A stretch of 64,000 nucleotides of DNA from positions 1-64,000 of the forward strand of contig JADJMS010000045.1 in assembly GCA_016709495.1 (NCBI GenBank), in the 5' to 3' direction. Shown here in pieces: positions 1 through 8,824 of the stretch. The stretch is from Candidatus Dechloromonas phosphorivorans (lineage in GTDB: Bacteria; Pseudomonadota; Gammaproteobacteria; Burkholderiales; Rhodocyclaceae). Under the pieces are notes generated by a model. The model was not told the DNA's origin. It made no database searches and worked only from the letters and a program-made list of their open reading frames with translations. Made by a program: the position numbers and the translations under genes. Positions within the stretch are counted from its first letter, which is position 1; each line of letters opens with the position of its first letter.

Positions 1-33
1 GCTCTGACCAAACTTGAAATGGAGATTCAAATC

Positions 34-246
34 ATGGCTAATCAAAATTCTACCCGCACCATCACCAACCCGACCGACTGCCTGTACGGAGTGGCAATCA
101 AATCAGACGGCACCTTTGAGAATGTCGGCATCGGCTCATTTGACCCGAGCAACGGCGTGGAGTTGGCCGACCGTCTTACCGCCATGGCTGAAGCCATCCG
201 TACCAAGTCTGGTCAGCGCCAAGAAGCTATCCGCGCCCTGGCGTGA
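34..246 (+). CDS. Small hypothetical protein (70 aa)
   Basis: I do not recognise this family. The ATG at 34 was chosen over an in-frame ATG at 19 because a GGAGA ribosome site lies about 8 bases before it. The protein is soluble, with a Thr/Asn-rich start, a central Gly/Asp stretch and an amphipathic C-terminal helix; there is no signal peptide or membrane segment. Its TGA overlaps the GTG start of the next gene (GTGA), so the two are probably translationally coupled. Its place beside an excisionase-like gene suggests it belongs to the same mobile island. The gene may belong to a module that continues left of the window. Confidence 0.55.
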   Translation: MANQNSTRTITNPTDCLYGVAIKSDGTFENVGIGSFDPSNGVELADRLTAMAEAIRTKSGQRQEAIRALA

Positions 247-521
247 AAACGCTGAATCTCGAAACCGCTGCCGCTTTCCTGTTCGTGTCGGAATACACGC
301 TTCAGGAACTGGCAGCGAGCGGCACCGTACCAGGCGCGAAAATCGGCAAGTGCTGGGTGTTCACCGATGAAGACCTTGAAACTTACGTTCGTGACGAGGT
401 TCGGCGCCAGACGGCAGAGCGGCGAGGGGTCAAATTGTCAGCGCCAAGCCCGGCGCCGATACCTACCGCCTTCACCCGCAGCGTGCGCCGTAAGGCGATG
501 ACGCCGCCGCCATTGAGATAA
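243..521 (+). CDS. Excisionase-family helix-turn-helix protein
   Basis: This 92-aa protein begins with a MerR/Xis-type helix-turn-helix: a LNLETAAAFL-like first helix, then a turn and KIGKCWVFTDEDLETYV at residues 33-47, the usual layout of excisionase-family DNA-binding domains. Such proteins bind DNA to direct excision or to repress small operons; which applies here is not visible. It starts with GTG overlapping the previous stop codon. The last 30 residues are rich in Arg/Pro/Ala and unstructured. The DNA encoding this tail (439-521) recurs at 2714-2796, so part of the gene has been duplicated. No matching integrase is in view. Confidence 0.6.
   Translation: MKTLNLETAAAFLFVSEYTLQELAASGTVPGAKIGKCWVFTDEDLETYVRDEVRRQTAERRGVKLSAPSPAPIPTAFTRSVRRKAMTPPPLR
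439..521 (+). repeat. Duplicated 83-bp block, copy 1
   Basis: This is the 3' end of the excisionase-like gene, from CAGCGCCAAG to its stop codon. A diverged copy with most bases conserved and the stop in the same place is at 2714-2796. Confidence 0.75.
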
Positions 522-611
522 GATGTCGACATAATGGCGTTGAAGCCTGCCCCTGCTGCGGCACGCTGGTGCCAGGCGAGAAGATCAACCGGGATGTGCT
601 GAAGGATAGTA

Positions 612-1439
612 ATGCCTGAATTACACGAACGCTCGCTCGGTACTTTACCTGAGAACAGGATTCTCTATGCCCTGCACCAAACTGGTTCACGGCTGGTTGG
701 AGATCGATTCTTGGCCGCCTATCTCACCGATTGTATAGCTATGGTGGATGGCCTTGGCCCCTTGCACAAGTTCATGCTTGCGAGCGAGGGGGAAAAGAGG
801 GGGATGGCTTCAAATTTAATCGAGTTTCATCTTGCACAAGCGGATGATAATCTCCGGTGGGCTGCCGAAATGAAGGCAGAGGACTACCATCGTACGAATG
901 TGTTGGCATTTTTAAGTCAGTGGGCTGCCCATGAAGCAGGTAACGAGAACATCATCGCGGCGATCCTGAGTACGATCCAGACCGCTGCGGCGTCGGCTGC
1001 GAGTAAGTTTCCACCGGACAGATACGATATGGCGAAGTGGCCTTGGTCAGAAGACCTGTGTCTAGAGATTGCACAAAAGCTGGACCAAAAAGCCAAGGTG
1101 AATACACTTGATGGCGGCTGGGATGCCGCCGCCCGGTTAGCAACGCTTTATGCGTGGCTCGGTGTTACGGTGAATTTTCCTGCGCATAGTTCGGCCAAGT
1201 TTAATGAGGCTTCAATGGTTCGTAACGTGCTTTTACACCGCTACGGACGGCTCGGTCAGCGTGATATTAAACGCGCACCTCACCTAGCTGAGTATCACAA
1301 TAAGGCGGTGCAATTGACCCGTGCCAGGCTAAGTGAGTATCCAAGCTATCACCGATGTGTTCGCTATCCTCATGAAAGGTATCACGGAAAACGGTTGGAA
1401 ATAGTTACCTCCGAGGGAGTATTCGGACCTGTAACATGA
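612..1439 (+). CDS. HEPN-like domain protein, possible RNase/defence effector
   Basis: This 275-aa protein has no signal peptide or membrane segment. Near the C-terminus, residues 204-209 read RNVLLH, followed by RYGRLGQRD. This fits the HEPN catalytic motif R-(N/D/H)-x3-H and the usual following turn. HEPN domains are helical RNases found in toxins, Abi systems and CRISPR effectors; in this protein the assignment rests on the motif and the all-helical look around it. The N-terminal 150 residues are predicted helical and unrecognised. No antitoxin-like partner is evident directly beside it. It sits in accessory DNA next to a tRNA gene, which fits a mobile defence function. Its TGA is followed by a bidirectional terminator at 1566. 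Confidence 0.5.
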   Translation: MPELHERSLGTLPENRILYALHQTGSRLVGDRFLAAYLTDCIAMVDGLGPLHKFMLASEGEKRGMASNLIEFHLAQADDNLRWAAEMKAEDYHRTNVLAFLSQWAAHEAGNENIIAAILSTIQTAAASAASKFPPDRYDMAKWPWSEDLCLEIAQKLDQKAKVNTLDGGWDAAARLATLYAWLGVTVNFPAHSSAKFNEASMVRNVLLHRYGRLGQRDIKRAPHLAEYHNKAVQLTRARLSEYPSYHRCVRYPHERYHGKRLEIVTSEGVFGPVT

Positions 1440-1565
1440 AACATGAGAATGTATTTGTATGTTATTCGCTACTTCTCATCCGACCATGCCGGAATTGAAC
1501 ACCACTGGCACATCGGCCCCCACAATCAGTCAAAGTAATAGGCCGATTTGATAGCTTGAGCGAAT

Positions 1566-1596
1566 GGCCTCGCCGAATGGCGGGGCCTTTGCTTTT
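1566..1596. terminator. Intrinsic terminator between convergent genes
   Basis: GGCCTCGCC and GGCGGGGCC form a stem around a GAAT loop (1566-1587), followed by TTTGCTTTTT on the plus strand. It separates the HEPN-like gene from the convergent secreted-protein gene. The 1440-1565 stretch before it holds no gene I can support. Confidence 0.7.
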
Positions 1597-1599
1597 TGG

Positions 1600-2322
1600 T
1601 TAATTGCAATTCAGCGTATTTCCCACTTTTTGGCAGGTCTTGCCATCATTACGAAACATCGTATTGCCGCCTCCGCTGTTATATCGATTGCCAACGTTAT
1701 CCCAACATCCGCCTCGGTCACATGAAGTGATCGTTGACGGTTGTGGCTTCGGGGGCGGGGGTGGTTCTGGCTTAACGTCTCCGCCATGGCATGTTGCCAA
1801 TTGCCGTGCTTTTTCTTTGCCCGATGCTGCGGTTCTCTCAACGTCCCTAACGCAATTGGTTACAGCATCGCCAGATATGCCGCTGGATCGCTGAACCAAA
1901 CCCGATGTCCGACAGGCAGCAATCATTTCTGCTTTGACCGATTGCGAGGCTGGTTGCCGCTCTACATCTCGAACACAGTTTCGGTAGGCGTCACTATCGG
2001 TAATGGGGGCTGGAGCCGTAGCCTGGGCTACTGGCTGTGCCTGTACTTGACCAGCCTTAATCTCCTGGGCCTGGCGGTATGCAGCATTCTCATTCTCTAT
2101 GCCTTGAAGCTGAGCCTGGTTGCGTGTGCTTGCCTCTCTTGCCTGTCTGGCGCGTTCAGGAGAAATGTATTCACTGGAGCGAACTGATTCTGTTGAAGTG
2201 TTTCCATAGCATCCTGTGTCCGAAATAACTACCTCGCCTTTTGGTCCTCTGCACTTATATGAATCGGCAGAGGCGGGTGATGCAACAACGAATGCGAGAA
2301 GCAACAATATCCGGGTACTCAT
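1600..2322 (-). CDS. Secreted DUF4124-like protein with duplicated Cys motif
   Basis: The ATG at 2322 has AAGGGG seven bases upstream and directly starts a signal peptide (STRILLLLAFVVASPASA), so the longer upstream frame was trimmed. The mature protein opens with YKCRGPKGEVVISDTGC, the DUF4124 pattern common in betaproteobacterial periplasmic proteins. A Gln/Ala-rich coiled-coil-like stretch follows. Two copies of a NCVRDVER-x-ASxxxKA...C motif come next (about residues 115-142 and 158-183), then a Pro-rich linker and a Cys-rich C-terminus (CDRGGC, CQKVGNTLNC) that could form disulfides. The function is unknown; the location is probably periplasmic or extracellular. Confidence 0.7.
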   Translation of the reverse strand: MSTRILLLLAFVVASPASADSYKCRGPKGEVVISDTGCYGNTSTESVRSSEYISPERARQAREASTRNQAQLQGIENENAAYRQAQEIKAGQVQAQPVAQATAPAPITDSDAYRNCVRDVERQPASQSVKAEMIAACRTSGLVQRSSGISGDAVTNCVRDVERTAASGKEKARQLATCHGGDVKPEPPPPPKPQPSTITSCDRGGCWDNVGNRYNSGGGNTMFRNDGKTCQKVGNTLNCN

Positions 2323-2468
2323 GGCAATCCCCTTACGATTTATCACACGAATATATTCCGGGGAGTTGCCGGGGCAATTCGGACAAAGGTAATACACATC
2401 AGCGCAATGCATTGCTATTACCTTCGTACGATTTTGGCATTCAGATAATCGCAGTAGCATACGGCAGC

Positions 2469-2708
2469 ATGAAACCCACCAATTCCTGCCCGTTTTGCCG
2501 CTCAGAAACCACTAACCTGGTTGAACTGGATCGCCATGAGTGGGCGGTCGTTTGCGATGCTTGCGGCGCATCCTGCCCTATCGCACCAATCCCCGCCAAG
2601 GCCCGAGAAACTTGGGAGCTGGCTGCCGGCCGTGTTGGCGCGGAGATATTGACGCAGGGTATGACTACAAATCAAAAGGCAGAATGTAAGCATCAATTTG
2701 AGAGGTAA
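2469..2708 (+). CDS. Lar-like zinc-ribbon protein
   Basis: The 79-aa protein starts at the ATG at 2469, where homology-like sequence begins. It carries CPFCRSE near the N-terminus and CDACGASCP about 20 residues later, a CxxC...CxxC zinc ribbon arranged as in restriction-alleviation protein Lar and similar phage-encoded proteins. The Trp and Ala/Arg-rich helix after the second CxxC (ARETWELAA) is also typical. Lar proteins modulate type I restriction; activity here is only inferred from family. Its phage-type character supports a mobile origin for the 1-3 kb region. Confidence 0.6.
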   Translation: MKPTNSCPFCRSETTNLVELDRHEWAVVCDACGASCPIAPIPAKARETWELAAGRVGAEILTQGMTTNQKAECKHQFER

Positions 2709-2713
2709 TCTTT

Positions 2714-2796
2714 CAGCGCCAAGTCCGGCGCAGATACCTACAGCCTTCACTCGCAGCGTGCGCCGTAAGGCAATGACACCGCCCCCGTTGAGGTAA
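2714..2796 (+). repeat. Duplicated 83-bp block, copy 2
   Basis: A diverged copy of 439-521, the 3' end of the excisionase-like gene, begins six bases after the Lar-like stop codon and has no gene start of its own. It marks either a decayed second copy of the upstream gene or a recombination junction. Confidence 0.75.
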
Positions 2797-3145
<349 letters not shown>

Positions 3146-3172
3146 GCAGCGGCCAGCATCATAGCACAAGAG

Positions 3173-4728
3173 ATGCACTGGATTAAACGCCTATTTCTGC
3201 TCGCAGCCGGATTTATTGCCGTCAGTTGTGGCGATGCCGGGCCAACCCTGCGCCGGGCTCTGCCCTTTCCGACGCCAGGGCAGCACGATCTCGTGGTGCT
3301 GACTACCCCTGGTTTGCTGACCTATAAAGTTGAGGAAAACAATCAGGTTTCTGGTCTGGAGCATGATCTGGTTGAAGCTTTTGCACTGGACTTAGGGGTA
3401 GCCGTAAAGTACCTCGTCGTTCCCCCCTGAGGAAATTGAGTCACAGGTTGACTAACGACACGGCACATTTCGCCGCGGCTTGGTTGTCACCGCCTGAAGA
3501 TGGCAAGATCAAGACAACGCCAAATATCCGTTATACGAACGATGTCATCATCCAGCACGAGGCTTCACTGCCAGTGCTGGATAACGATGAATTATCTGGA
3601 AAGACCGTTCATGTTGTCGCTGGCTCACGCCAGGCAAACACGCTAAAAGCGCTACAAAAAAGCATCCCGGAACTGCAAATTGTTGAAGTGAAAGATCCGG
3701 ACATTTTCAAGTTACTAGAGCGTCTTGGTGAGCGGCGAATTCGCTATGTCGTGATCGATTCGGCGTTGGTCGATATCGCCAGCCAGATCATCCCCTCATT
3801 ACAAGCCACTTTGACGCTAAAGGCGGAACAGCCCGTCGTCTGGTTATTTGGCGAAAAACCGAATGTTGAACTAGAGGCGCGGGCTAATGCTTTTGTCCAA
3901 CGGGTTCAACATGACGGCACTCTAGCCAGACTGGATGACCGTTACTTTGGGCACACGCATCGCCTGAATCAGGCGGATATTGTTAAGTTTTTGGGTGAAA
4001 TTGAAACAACATTGCCCAAGTTCCGCAAATTTTTCCATGCCGCACAAGCACTGACCGGCATCGATTGGCGGCTGATCGCCGCAGTTGCTTATCACGAGTC
4101 ACATTGGGATCCGAATGCGACCAGCTACACCAATGTGCGCGGCATCATGATGCTGACGGAAGAAACAGCTGATCGTCTCGAAGTCAGTAACCGACTGGAC
4201 GCCAGCGAAAGCATTCTGGCCGGTGCCCGTTATATCAACCTGCTCAAGGATTCCTTGCCGGACGAAGTGGATGAGCCGGACCGTACCTGGCTGGCGCTGG
4301 CCGCCTACAACATCGGCCCTGGACATTTCAACAATGCGCGCCTGTTGGCCAGGCAACTGAAAGCGGACCCTAATTCCTGGTATGAAATGAAGCGCGTGCT
4401 GCCAAAAATGGCGCAACCCAAGTATTTGCAGCAGCTAAAAATCAGTCGTGCGCGAGGTGGTGAAGCAGTCGTTCTTGTCGAAAATATCCGCAGCTATTAT
4501 GACATTCTACTGCACAACGCCTCGCCATTTGCCCCCAACTCATCAGCGGCGGCAGGTATCCAGCGGCTGGTCGACGAGATAGAGCAGCGGCGCAAGGCTT
4601 ACGTCAAAAAAATTGCGGCGGCCAAGTCAATTTCGGCCATCGAGATGGACGAACCAAGTAACAACACACCCAGGCTACCGACGATTGATCAGGATTTCAG
4701 CACAAACCGTCCGACCGAAGCCGAGTAA
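3173..4728 (+). pseudogene. mltF: Membrane-bound lytic transglycosylase MltF, frameshifted
   Basis: The product cleaves peptidoglycan between MurNAc and GlcNAc at the outer membrane. The first frame (3173-3430) has a lipoprotein signal ending in AVSC, then the start of a periplasmic solute-binding-like domain. The second frame (to 4728) carries the rest of that domain and a C-terminal SLT goose-lysozyme-type domain, with the catalytic Glu in AYHESHWD (codon 4096-4098) and the AAYNIGPGH motif. Adding one C to the run at 3422-3427 joins both frames into a protein of about 517 residues, close to normal MltF size. A homopolymer error is therefore more likely than a true mutation. It is convergent with serS. 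Confidence 0.85.
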
Positions 4729-4762
4729 GCGAGCAACCAGCGCTCGCCGACTCAACCTGGAG

Positions 4763-6046
4763 TTACGTGGCGGTGAGAACCTTCAGCCCGCCCATATAGG
4801 GCAGCAGCACGGCAGGCACGGTAACGCTACCATCGGCGTTCTGGAAGTTTTCCAGAATCGCGACCAGCGTCCGGCCAACTGCCAGCCCTGAACCATTCAG
4901 CGTATGCACCAGCTCCGGCTTGTTCTTGTCGTTGCGATAGCGCGTCTGCATGCGACGTGCCTGGAAGGCGCCGAAGTTGGAACAGGAGGAAATTTCGCGG
5001 TAAGTGTTCTGCGCCGGCAGCCAGACTTCAAGGTCGTAGGTTTTGGCCGCAGAGAAGCCCATGTCGCCGGTACACAAAGCCATGCGTCGGTAGGGCAATT
5101 CCAGTTTCTCAAGAATGATTTCGGCCTGGCGAGTCAGTTCTTCATGCGCCTCGGCGGATTTTTCCGGATGAACAATTTGCACCAATTCAACCTTGTCAAA
5201 CTGATGCTGGCGGATCATGCCGCGCACATCGCGCCCGCCGGAACCGGCTTCGGAGCGGAAGCACGGCGTATGGCAAACGAACTTGAGCGGCAACACTTCA
5301 GCAGCGAGGATTTCATCGCGCACGATGTTGGTCACCGGCACTTCAGCGGTCGGGATCAGGTAAAGCGGGTCTTGATCACCACGCAGCACCTTGAACAGGT
5401 CTTCTTCAAACTTCGGCAACTGGCCGGTGCCATACAAGCTGGCAGCGTTGACCAGATAGGGCGCGTAAAGCTCGGTATAACCGTGATCCGCCGTGTGCGT
5501 ATCGAGCATAAACTGGGCAAGCGCACGGTGCAGACGCGCCAGGCCGCCCTTGAGCAGAGAAAAGCGGGCGCCGGCGATCTTGGCAGCGGTGGTGAAATCG
5601 AGCTGGTTGAGCTGTTCCCCGATATCGGTATGGTCTTTGACTTCAAAATCAAACGAGCGCGGCATACCCCAGCGTTTGACTTCAACATTACCGTTCTCAT
5701 CGCTGCCAACCGGCACCGATTCATCAGGAATATTCGGCAGCGCAGCAAGAATGGCGTTGAATTTTTCCAGCAATTCAGCAAGGCGGGTCTCGGACGCCTT
5801 CAGTTCATCACCAATGGCACCAACCTGCGCCATGACTTCAGACGCATCCTTGCCCTGCCCCTTCAACATGCCGATCTGCTTGGACAACGAATTGCGCTGC
5901 GACTGCAGTTCCTGAGTACGGGTCTGCAGCGTTTTACGTTCTGCTTCCAGCGCACTGAATTCGGTAAAGTCGATAGGCTTACCGCGCTTGCCCAAACCTT
6001 CGGCAACGGCGTCAAGGTTGGAGCGTAGTTGTTGAATGTCGAGCAT
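4763..6046 (-). CDS. serS: Seryl-tRNA synthetase
   Basis: This is the class II synthetase that charges tRNA-Ser, here encoded 1.6 kb from a tRNA-Ser gene. The 427-aa length and the start MLDIQQLRSNLDAV match the family. Residues 30-100 form the long antiparallel coiled-coil arm that grips the tRNA variable arm. Class II motif 2 (TPCFRSEAGSGGRDVRG) and motif 3 (LNGSGLAVGRTLVAILEN) are both present. The ATG at 6046 was chosen because the longer upstream frame lacks family character. It lies downstream of the DUF4126 and rarA genes on the same strand. Confidence 0.97.
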   Translation of the reverse strand: MLDIQQLRSNLDAVAEGLGKRGKPIDFTEFSALEAERKTLQTRTQELQSQRNSLSKQIGMLKGQGKDASEVMAQVGAIGDELKASETRLAELLEKFNAILAALPNIPDESVPVGSDENGNVEVKRWGMPRSFDFEVKDHTDIGEQLNQLDFTTAAKIAGARFSLLKGGLARLHRALAQFMLDTHTADHGYTELYAPYLVNAASLYGTGQLPKFEEDLFKVLRGDQDPLYLIPTAEVPVTNIVRDEILAAEVLPLKFVCHTPCFRSEAGSGGRDVRGMIRQHQFDKVELVQIVHPEKSAEAHEELTRQAEIILEKLELPYRRMALCTGDMGFSAAKTYDLEVWLPAQNTYREISSCSNFGAFQARRMQTRYRNDKNKPELVHTLNGSGLAVGRTLVAILENFQNADGSVTVPAVLLPYMGGLKVLTAT

Positions 6047-6099
6047 GATTTTTCCTGATTTTTGACCGTCGACCGTAACAAATGGCCGAAAAGCCAAAA

Positions 6100-6675
6100 T
6101 TATACGCGACGCACCAGCCGCCCAACGAAGCCCCATAGCTTCACCAGCACAAAACCGGCAATCACCATGAATACCACCAGCAAGCCGAGAAAGATGGCGG
6201 GCGAAGCAAGCATCGTCCATAAACCGGCGAGCAGCATGCCCTCCTCGCCAAACGAGGCCAGCCAGTTGGAAAACGGTTCAGGAGAAGTATTGATCGCCAG
6301 CCGGCTACCTGCTTTGGCGAAATGCGTGCCGGCGGTGATTGTGCCGCCAATCAAACCTGCGGCTAGCATCCAGGCCGGGTCAACCTCACCCATGGCAAAG
6401 GCGGCGAGCAAGGCACCGGCGGGAATTCGAATGAAGGTTTGAAAACTGTCCCACAGCGAATCGAAGGCCGGTATCTTGTCAGCGATCAATTCGGCAAAAG
6501 CCATCAGGCCGGCAGCGCCGATCACCAACGGGTTCTGCAACATGGCCAGCGAAGTCGGCAGTTGCAGATAGCCGAAATAAGACAAAACCCCAGCCAGAAA
6601 CACCACCAGATAAAGCCGCAAACCACTGGCCCAGGCAAGGCCGGCAGATAGCGCAATGGTTTGAATCAAGTCCAT
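6100..6675 (-). CDS. DUF4126 family membrane protein
   Basis: This 191-aa integral membrane protein has about five hydrophobic segments, begins MDLIQTIALSAGLAWASGLR and contains the conserved AFDSLWDSFQTFIRIPAGA stretch. These features match DUF4126, which is found across proteobacteria with no established function. The ATG at 6675 sits 13 bases past the rarA stop codon, so it is probably the middle gene of a rarA / DUF4126 / serS operon. A Gly-rich loop (GGTITAGTHFAKAG) near the middle may line a pore, but that is speculation. Confidence 0.8.
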   Translation of the reverse strand: MDLIQTIALSAGLAWASGLRLYLVVFLAGVLSYFGYLQLPTSLAMLQNPLVIGAAGLMAFAELIADKIPAFDSLWDSFQTFIRIPAGALLAAFAMGEVDPAWMLAAGLIGGTITAGTHFAKAGSRLAINTSPEPFSNWLASFGEEGMLLAGLWTMLASPAIFLGLLVVFMVIAGFVLVKLWGFVGRLVRRV

Positions 6676-6688
6676 AAGACACCCAAAT

Positions 6689-8008
6689 TCACTTCTTTCC
6701 CGCCTTTTTATCCAGTTCCCGCAAATGCGCCAGCTTCTGGCCGATCTGCCCTTCCAGCCCGCGCGGGGTCGGTTCGTACCAGCCCGGCTCGGCCATGCCA
6801 TCGGGTAGATAGCTTTCACCCGCCGCGTAGGCTTCCGGCTCGTCGTGCGCGTAGCGATAGGCCTTGCCGTGGCCGAGTTCCTTCATCAACTTGGTTGGCG
6901 CATTGCGCAAATGATTCGGCACCGGGCGCGAGCCATCCTTGCTGACAAAAGCGCGCGCCGCGTTATAGGCGTTGTAGCCGGCGTTCGACTTGGCTGCCAC
7001 GGCCAGATAAATCACCGCCTGACCGAGCGCCAGTTCGCCCTCGGGCGAGCCAAGCCGCTCGTAGGTGGCCGCCGCATCATTGGCCATTTGCATCGCGCGC
7101 GGGTCAGCTAGGCCGATGTCTTCCCAAGCCATGCGGATAATGCGCCGCGCCAGATAGCGCGGGTCGGCGCCGCCATCAAGCATGCGCGTCAGCCAGTAAA
7201 GCGCGCCATCCGGGCTGGAACCGCGCACCGACTTGTGCAGGGCAGAAATCTGATCGTAAAACGCATCGCCGCCTTTATCGAAACGCCGCAGGCTTTGCGC
7301 CACAGTTTTTTCGATAAATTCGCCGTCGACCGTAACAACTTGCGCCGTACGTGCTGCGGTACGGATTTGTTCGAGCAAATTCAACAAACGGCGCGCATCG
7401 CCATCGGCCAGGCCAGTCAAGCGCTCGCGGGCCGAGGCATCAAAACTCAGGCCAGCCAAGGCATGCGCACTGGCGCGGTCGAAAAGCTGGCCCATTTCAG
7501 TTTCGTCTAGCGACTTCAGCACGTACACCGAAGCGCGCGAAAGCAAAGCAGAGTTCAGCTCAAACGATGGGTTCTCAGTCGTTGCGCCAATGAAGGTGAG
7601 CAAACCTGATTCAACAAAAGGCAAAAAACCATCCTGTTGCGCTTTGTTGAAACGATGGATTTCATCGACAAACAAGATCGTGCGCCGGCCCTGCCCGCGC
7701 CACATCTCCGCCTGCGCCACCGCCTCGCGCACTTCCTTGATGCCGGAAAACACCGCCGACAGCGCAATGAATTCGCACTGAAACTGCGTCGCCATCATCC
7801 GCGCCAAGGTGGTTTTGCCCACCCCCGGTGGCCCCCAGAGGATCATCGAATGCGGCCGGCCAGATTCAAACGCAAGGCGTAGCGGCTTGCCCGGCCCAAG
7901 CAAATGCTGCTGGCCGATCACCTCATCCGGTGTTTGCGGGCGAAGCTGTTCCGCCAGTGGAGCACTCAGGCGGTCATTTGCAGCAGAGGAAAACAAATCA
8001 TCAGGCAT
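6689..8008 (-). CDS. rarA: Replication-associated recombination protein A
   Basis: This AAA+ ATPase of the MgsA/WRNIP1 family acts at stalled replication forks. In the 439-aa protein, Walker A GPPGVGKT is at residues 59-66, Walker B ILFVDEIH at 111-118 and the sensor motif GATTENPSF at 141-149. The C-terminal half carries the tetramerisation region (HKSVRGSSPDGALYWL, ARRIIRMAWEDIGLADP). The start at 8008 gives MPDDLFSS. The start codon falls inside a 33-bp sequence that is repeated at the intI 3' end (see repeats). The usual neighbour lolA has been pushed away by the integron. Confidence 0.96.
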   Translation of the reverse strand: MPDDLFSSAANDRLSAPLAEQLRPQTPDEVIGQQHLLGPGKPLRLAFESGRPHSMILWGPPGVGKTTLARMMATQFQCEFIALSAVFSGIKEVREAVAQAEMWRGQGRRTILFVDEIHRFNKAQQDGFLPFVESGLLTFIGATTENPSFELNSALLSRASVYVLKSLDETEMGQLFDRASAHALAGLSFDASARERLTGLADGDARRLLNLLEQIRTAARTAQVVTVDGEFIEKTVAQSLRRFDKGGDAFYDQISALHKSVRGSSPDGALYWLTRMLDGGADPRYLARRIIRMAWEDIGLADPRAMQMANDAAATYERLGSPEGELALGQAVIYLAVAAKSNAGYNAYNAARAFVSKDGSRPVPNHLRNAPTKLMKELGHGKAYRYAHDEPEAYAAGESYLPDGMAEPGWYEPTPRGLEGQIGQKLAHLRELDKKAGKK

Positions 8009-8033
8009 CGTTACATGGCATCCAGCGGAGAAG
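8001..8033. repeat. 33-bp direct repeat, copy at rarA start
   Basis: The sequence matches 8825-8857 at 31 of 33 positions. On the minus strand it reads as the last codons of intI (SPLDAM-stop) although no intI gene precedes it here. The two copies bracket the toxin-antitoxin module. Confidence 0.85.
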
Positions 8034-8051
8034 AGCAGACAATCAAATGCG

Positions 8052-8397
8052 CTATGCCGCGTCCAGCATAAAGTCGACATGTACCTTGTCGAAGGGAAAC
8101 AGAATTAGCCCATCGTCAGTTTTTGTCAGTATTCCACACCCGAGAAGTGCATGAATATCGCCGTGCACTGCCTTTACATCGCGCTCAACCCGACGTGCTA
8201 CCTCGCGAATCGATAGCGGCCCGGCGCCAGTCATCACCTTGAGAATATCCCAGCGTTTCGGCGTCAACATTTTCCAGAGCAAGGCTGGCGATTCAAAACT
8301 AATGAATGCACCCCTCCGGTTCGCCCGTTTCCATTGCCTTAGTAAATCTACGGCAGATTTCTTCCCGGCCCGCCACACCCAAGATGACTGTATTCAT
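8052..8397 (-). pseudogene. HVO_A0114-type antitoxin regulator, frameshifted
   Basis: The product is the probable antitoxin and autorepressor of the adjacent DUF6516 toxin. The N-terminal frame (from ATG 8397, with GAAGGAGC upstream) reads MNTVILGVAGREEICRRF and runs about 30 codons. The body, in another frame, has FISFESPALLWKMLTPKRW then a winged helix-turn-helix (SIREVARRVERDVKAVHGD) and ends FPFDKVHVDFMLDAA. Removing one G from the run at 8311-8314 joins them into a normal family member of about 115 aa. The start overlaps the toxin stop codon (ATGA), showing a two-gene operon in toxin-first order. Confidence 0.75.
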
Positions 8398-8681
8398 TTC
8401 TGCTCCTTCAACCTGTCAACATCACGCCAGAAATCGGCAATCAGCGCGCTTGGCGTCGTGAAATCGTATTGTGTTTCAATGTCGCCGAGATGCCTGTGAT
8501 CACCCTTGCCTGCTTCGTTGTCGTAACGCAGCACGCAGACCCCATGTGCAATTAATGCAAGGCTGTACTTCAGCAGAAGCAAGCTCCCCGGCACCAGTGA
8601 AGGCACCCGGTATATCCGTAGCTCAGCAAAAGCATCATCGCCTTGTGGAACTCGCTCATTCAGTAACTGCTGCGCTTTCAT
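8394..8681 (-). CDS. DUF6516 family toxin-like protein
   Basis: This 95-aa protein contains GSLLLLKYSLALIAHGVCVLRYDNEAGKGDHRH in pieces typical of DUF6516: a small beta-rich core with the RYDNE-x-GKGDHRH signature and a C-terminal FWRDVDRL helix. DUF6516 proteins are regularly paired with HVO_A0114-type regulators and are treated as type II toxins; a biochemical target is not established from the sequence. ATG 8681 was chosen over a TTG at 8717 because the TTG lies in a promoter-like TTGACA. There is no Shine-Dalgarno before 8681, and the predicted transcript would start at or next to the ATG (leaderless). Confidence 0.7.
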   Translation of the reverse strand: MKAQQLLNERVPQGDDAFAELRIYRVPSLVPGSLLLLKYSLALIAHGVCVLRYDNEAGKGDHRHLGDIETQYDFTTPSALIADFWRDVDRLKEQK

Positions 8682-8688
8682 GTTGGAG

Positions 8689-8717
8689 AGATTAACAACA
8701 CAAAAAATCGTTGTCAA
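8689..8717 (-). promoter_or_regulatory. Sigma-70 promoter of the toxin-antitoxin operon
   Basis: On the minus strand there is TTGACA (8717-8712), a 17-bp spacer, then TAATCT (8694-8689). The expected transcription start falls at about 8682, adjacent to the toxin ATG. Confidence 0.5.
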
Positions 8718-8824
8718 TTAATCCAACAGTGGGCAACAAAAGTGTTGACTGCTCCCCAATCCGGAGCAACTTCAATCCTGACATTGAGTTGCCATTAATT
8801 GAAAAAAGCAAAGGGAAACAAGCT

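Noticed and set aside
519..618. Frame containing ACPCCGTLVPGEKINRDVLK, a zinc-knuckle-like string after the excisionase-like gene
   Set aside because: There is no ATG, GTG or TTG in frame; it may be a fragment in another frame of the upstream gene or an indel artefact. Not enough to call a gene.
1449..1538. 29-codon frame MYLYVIRYFSSDHAGIEHHW and following residues
   Set aside because: No ribosome site and no recognisable feature; too short to support.
4904..6028. 374-codon plus-strand frame opposite serS
   Set aside because: Complete overlap with an unambiguous synthetase gene; translation has no recognisable domain.
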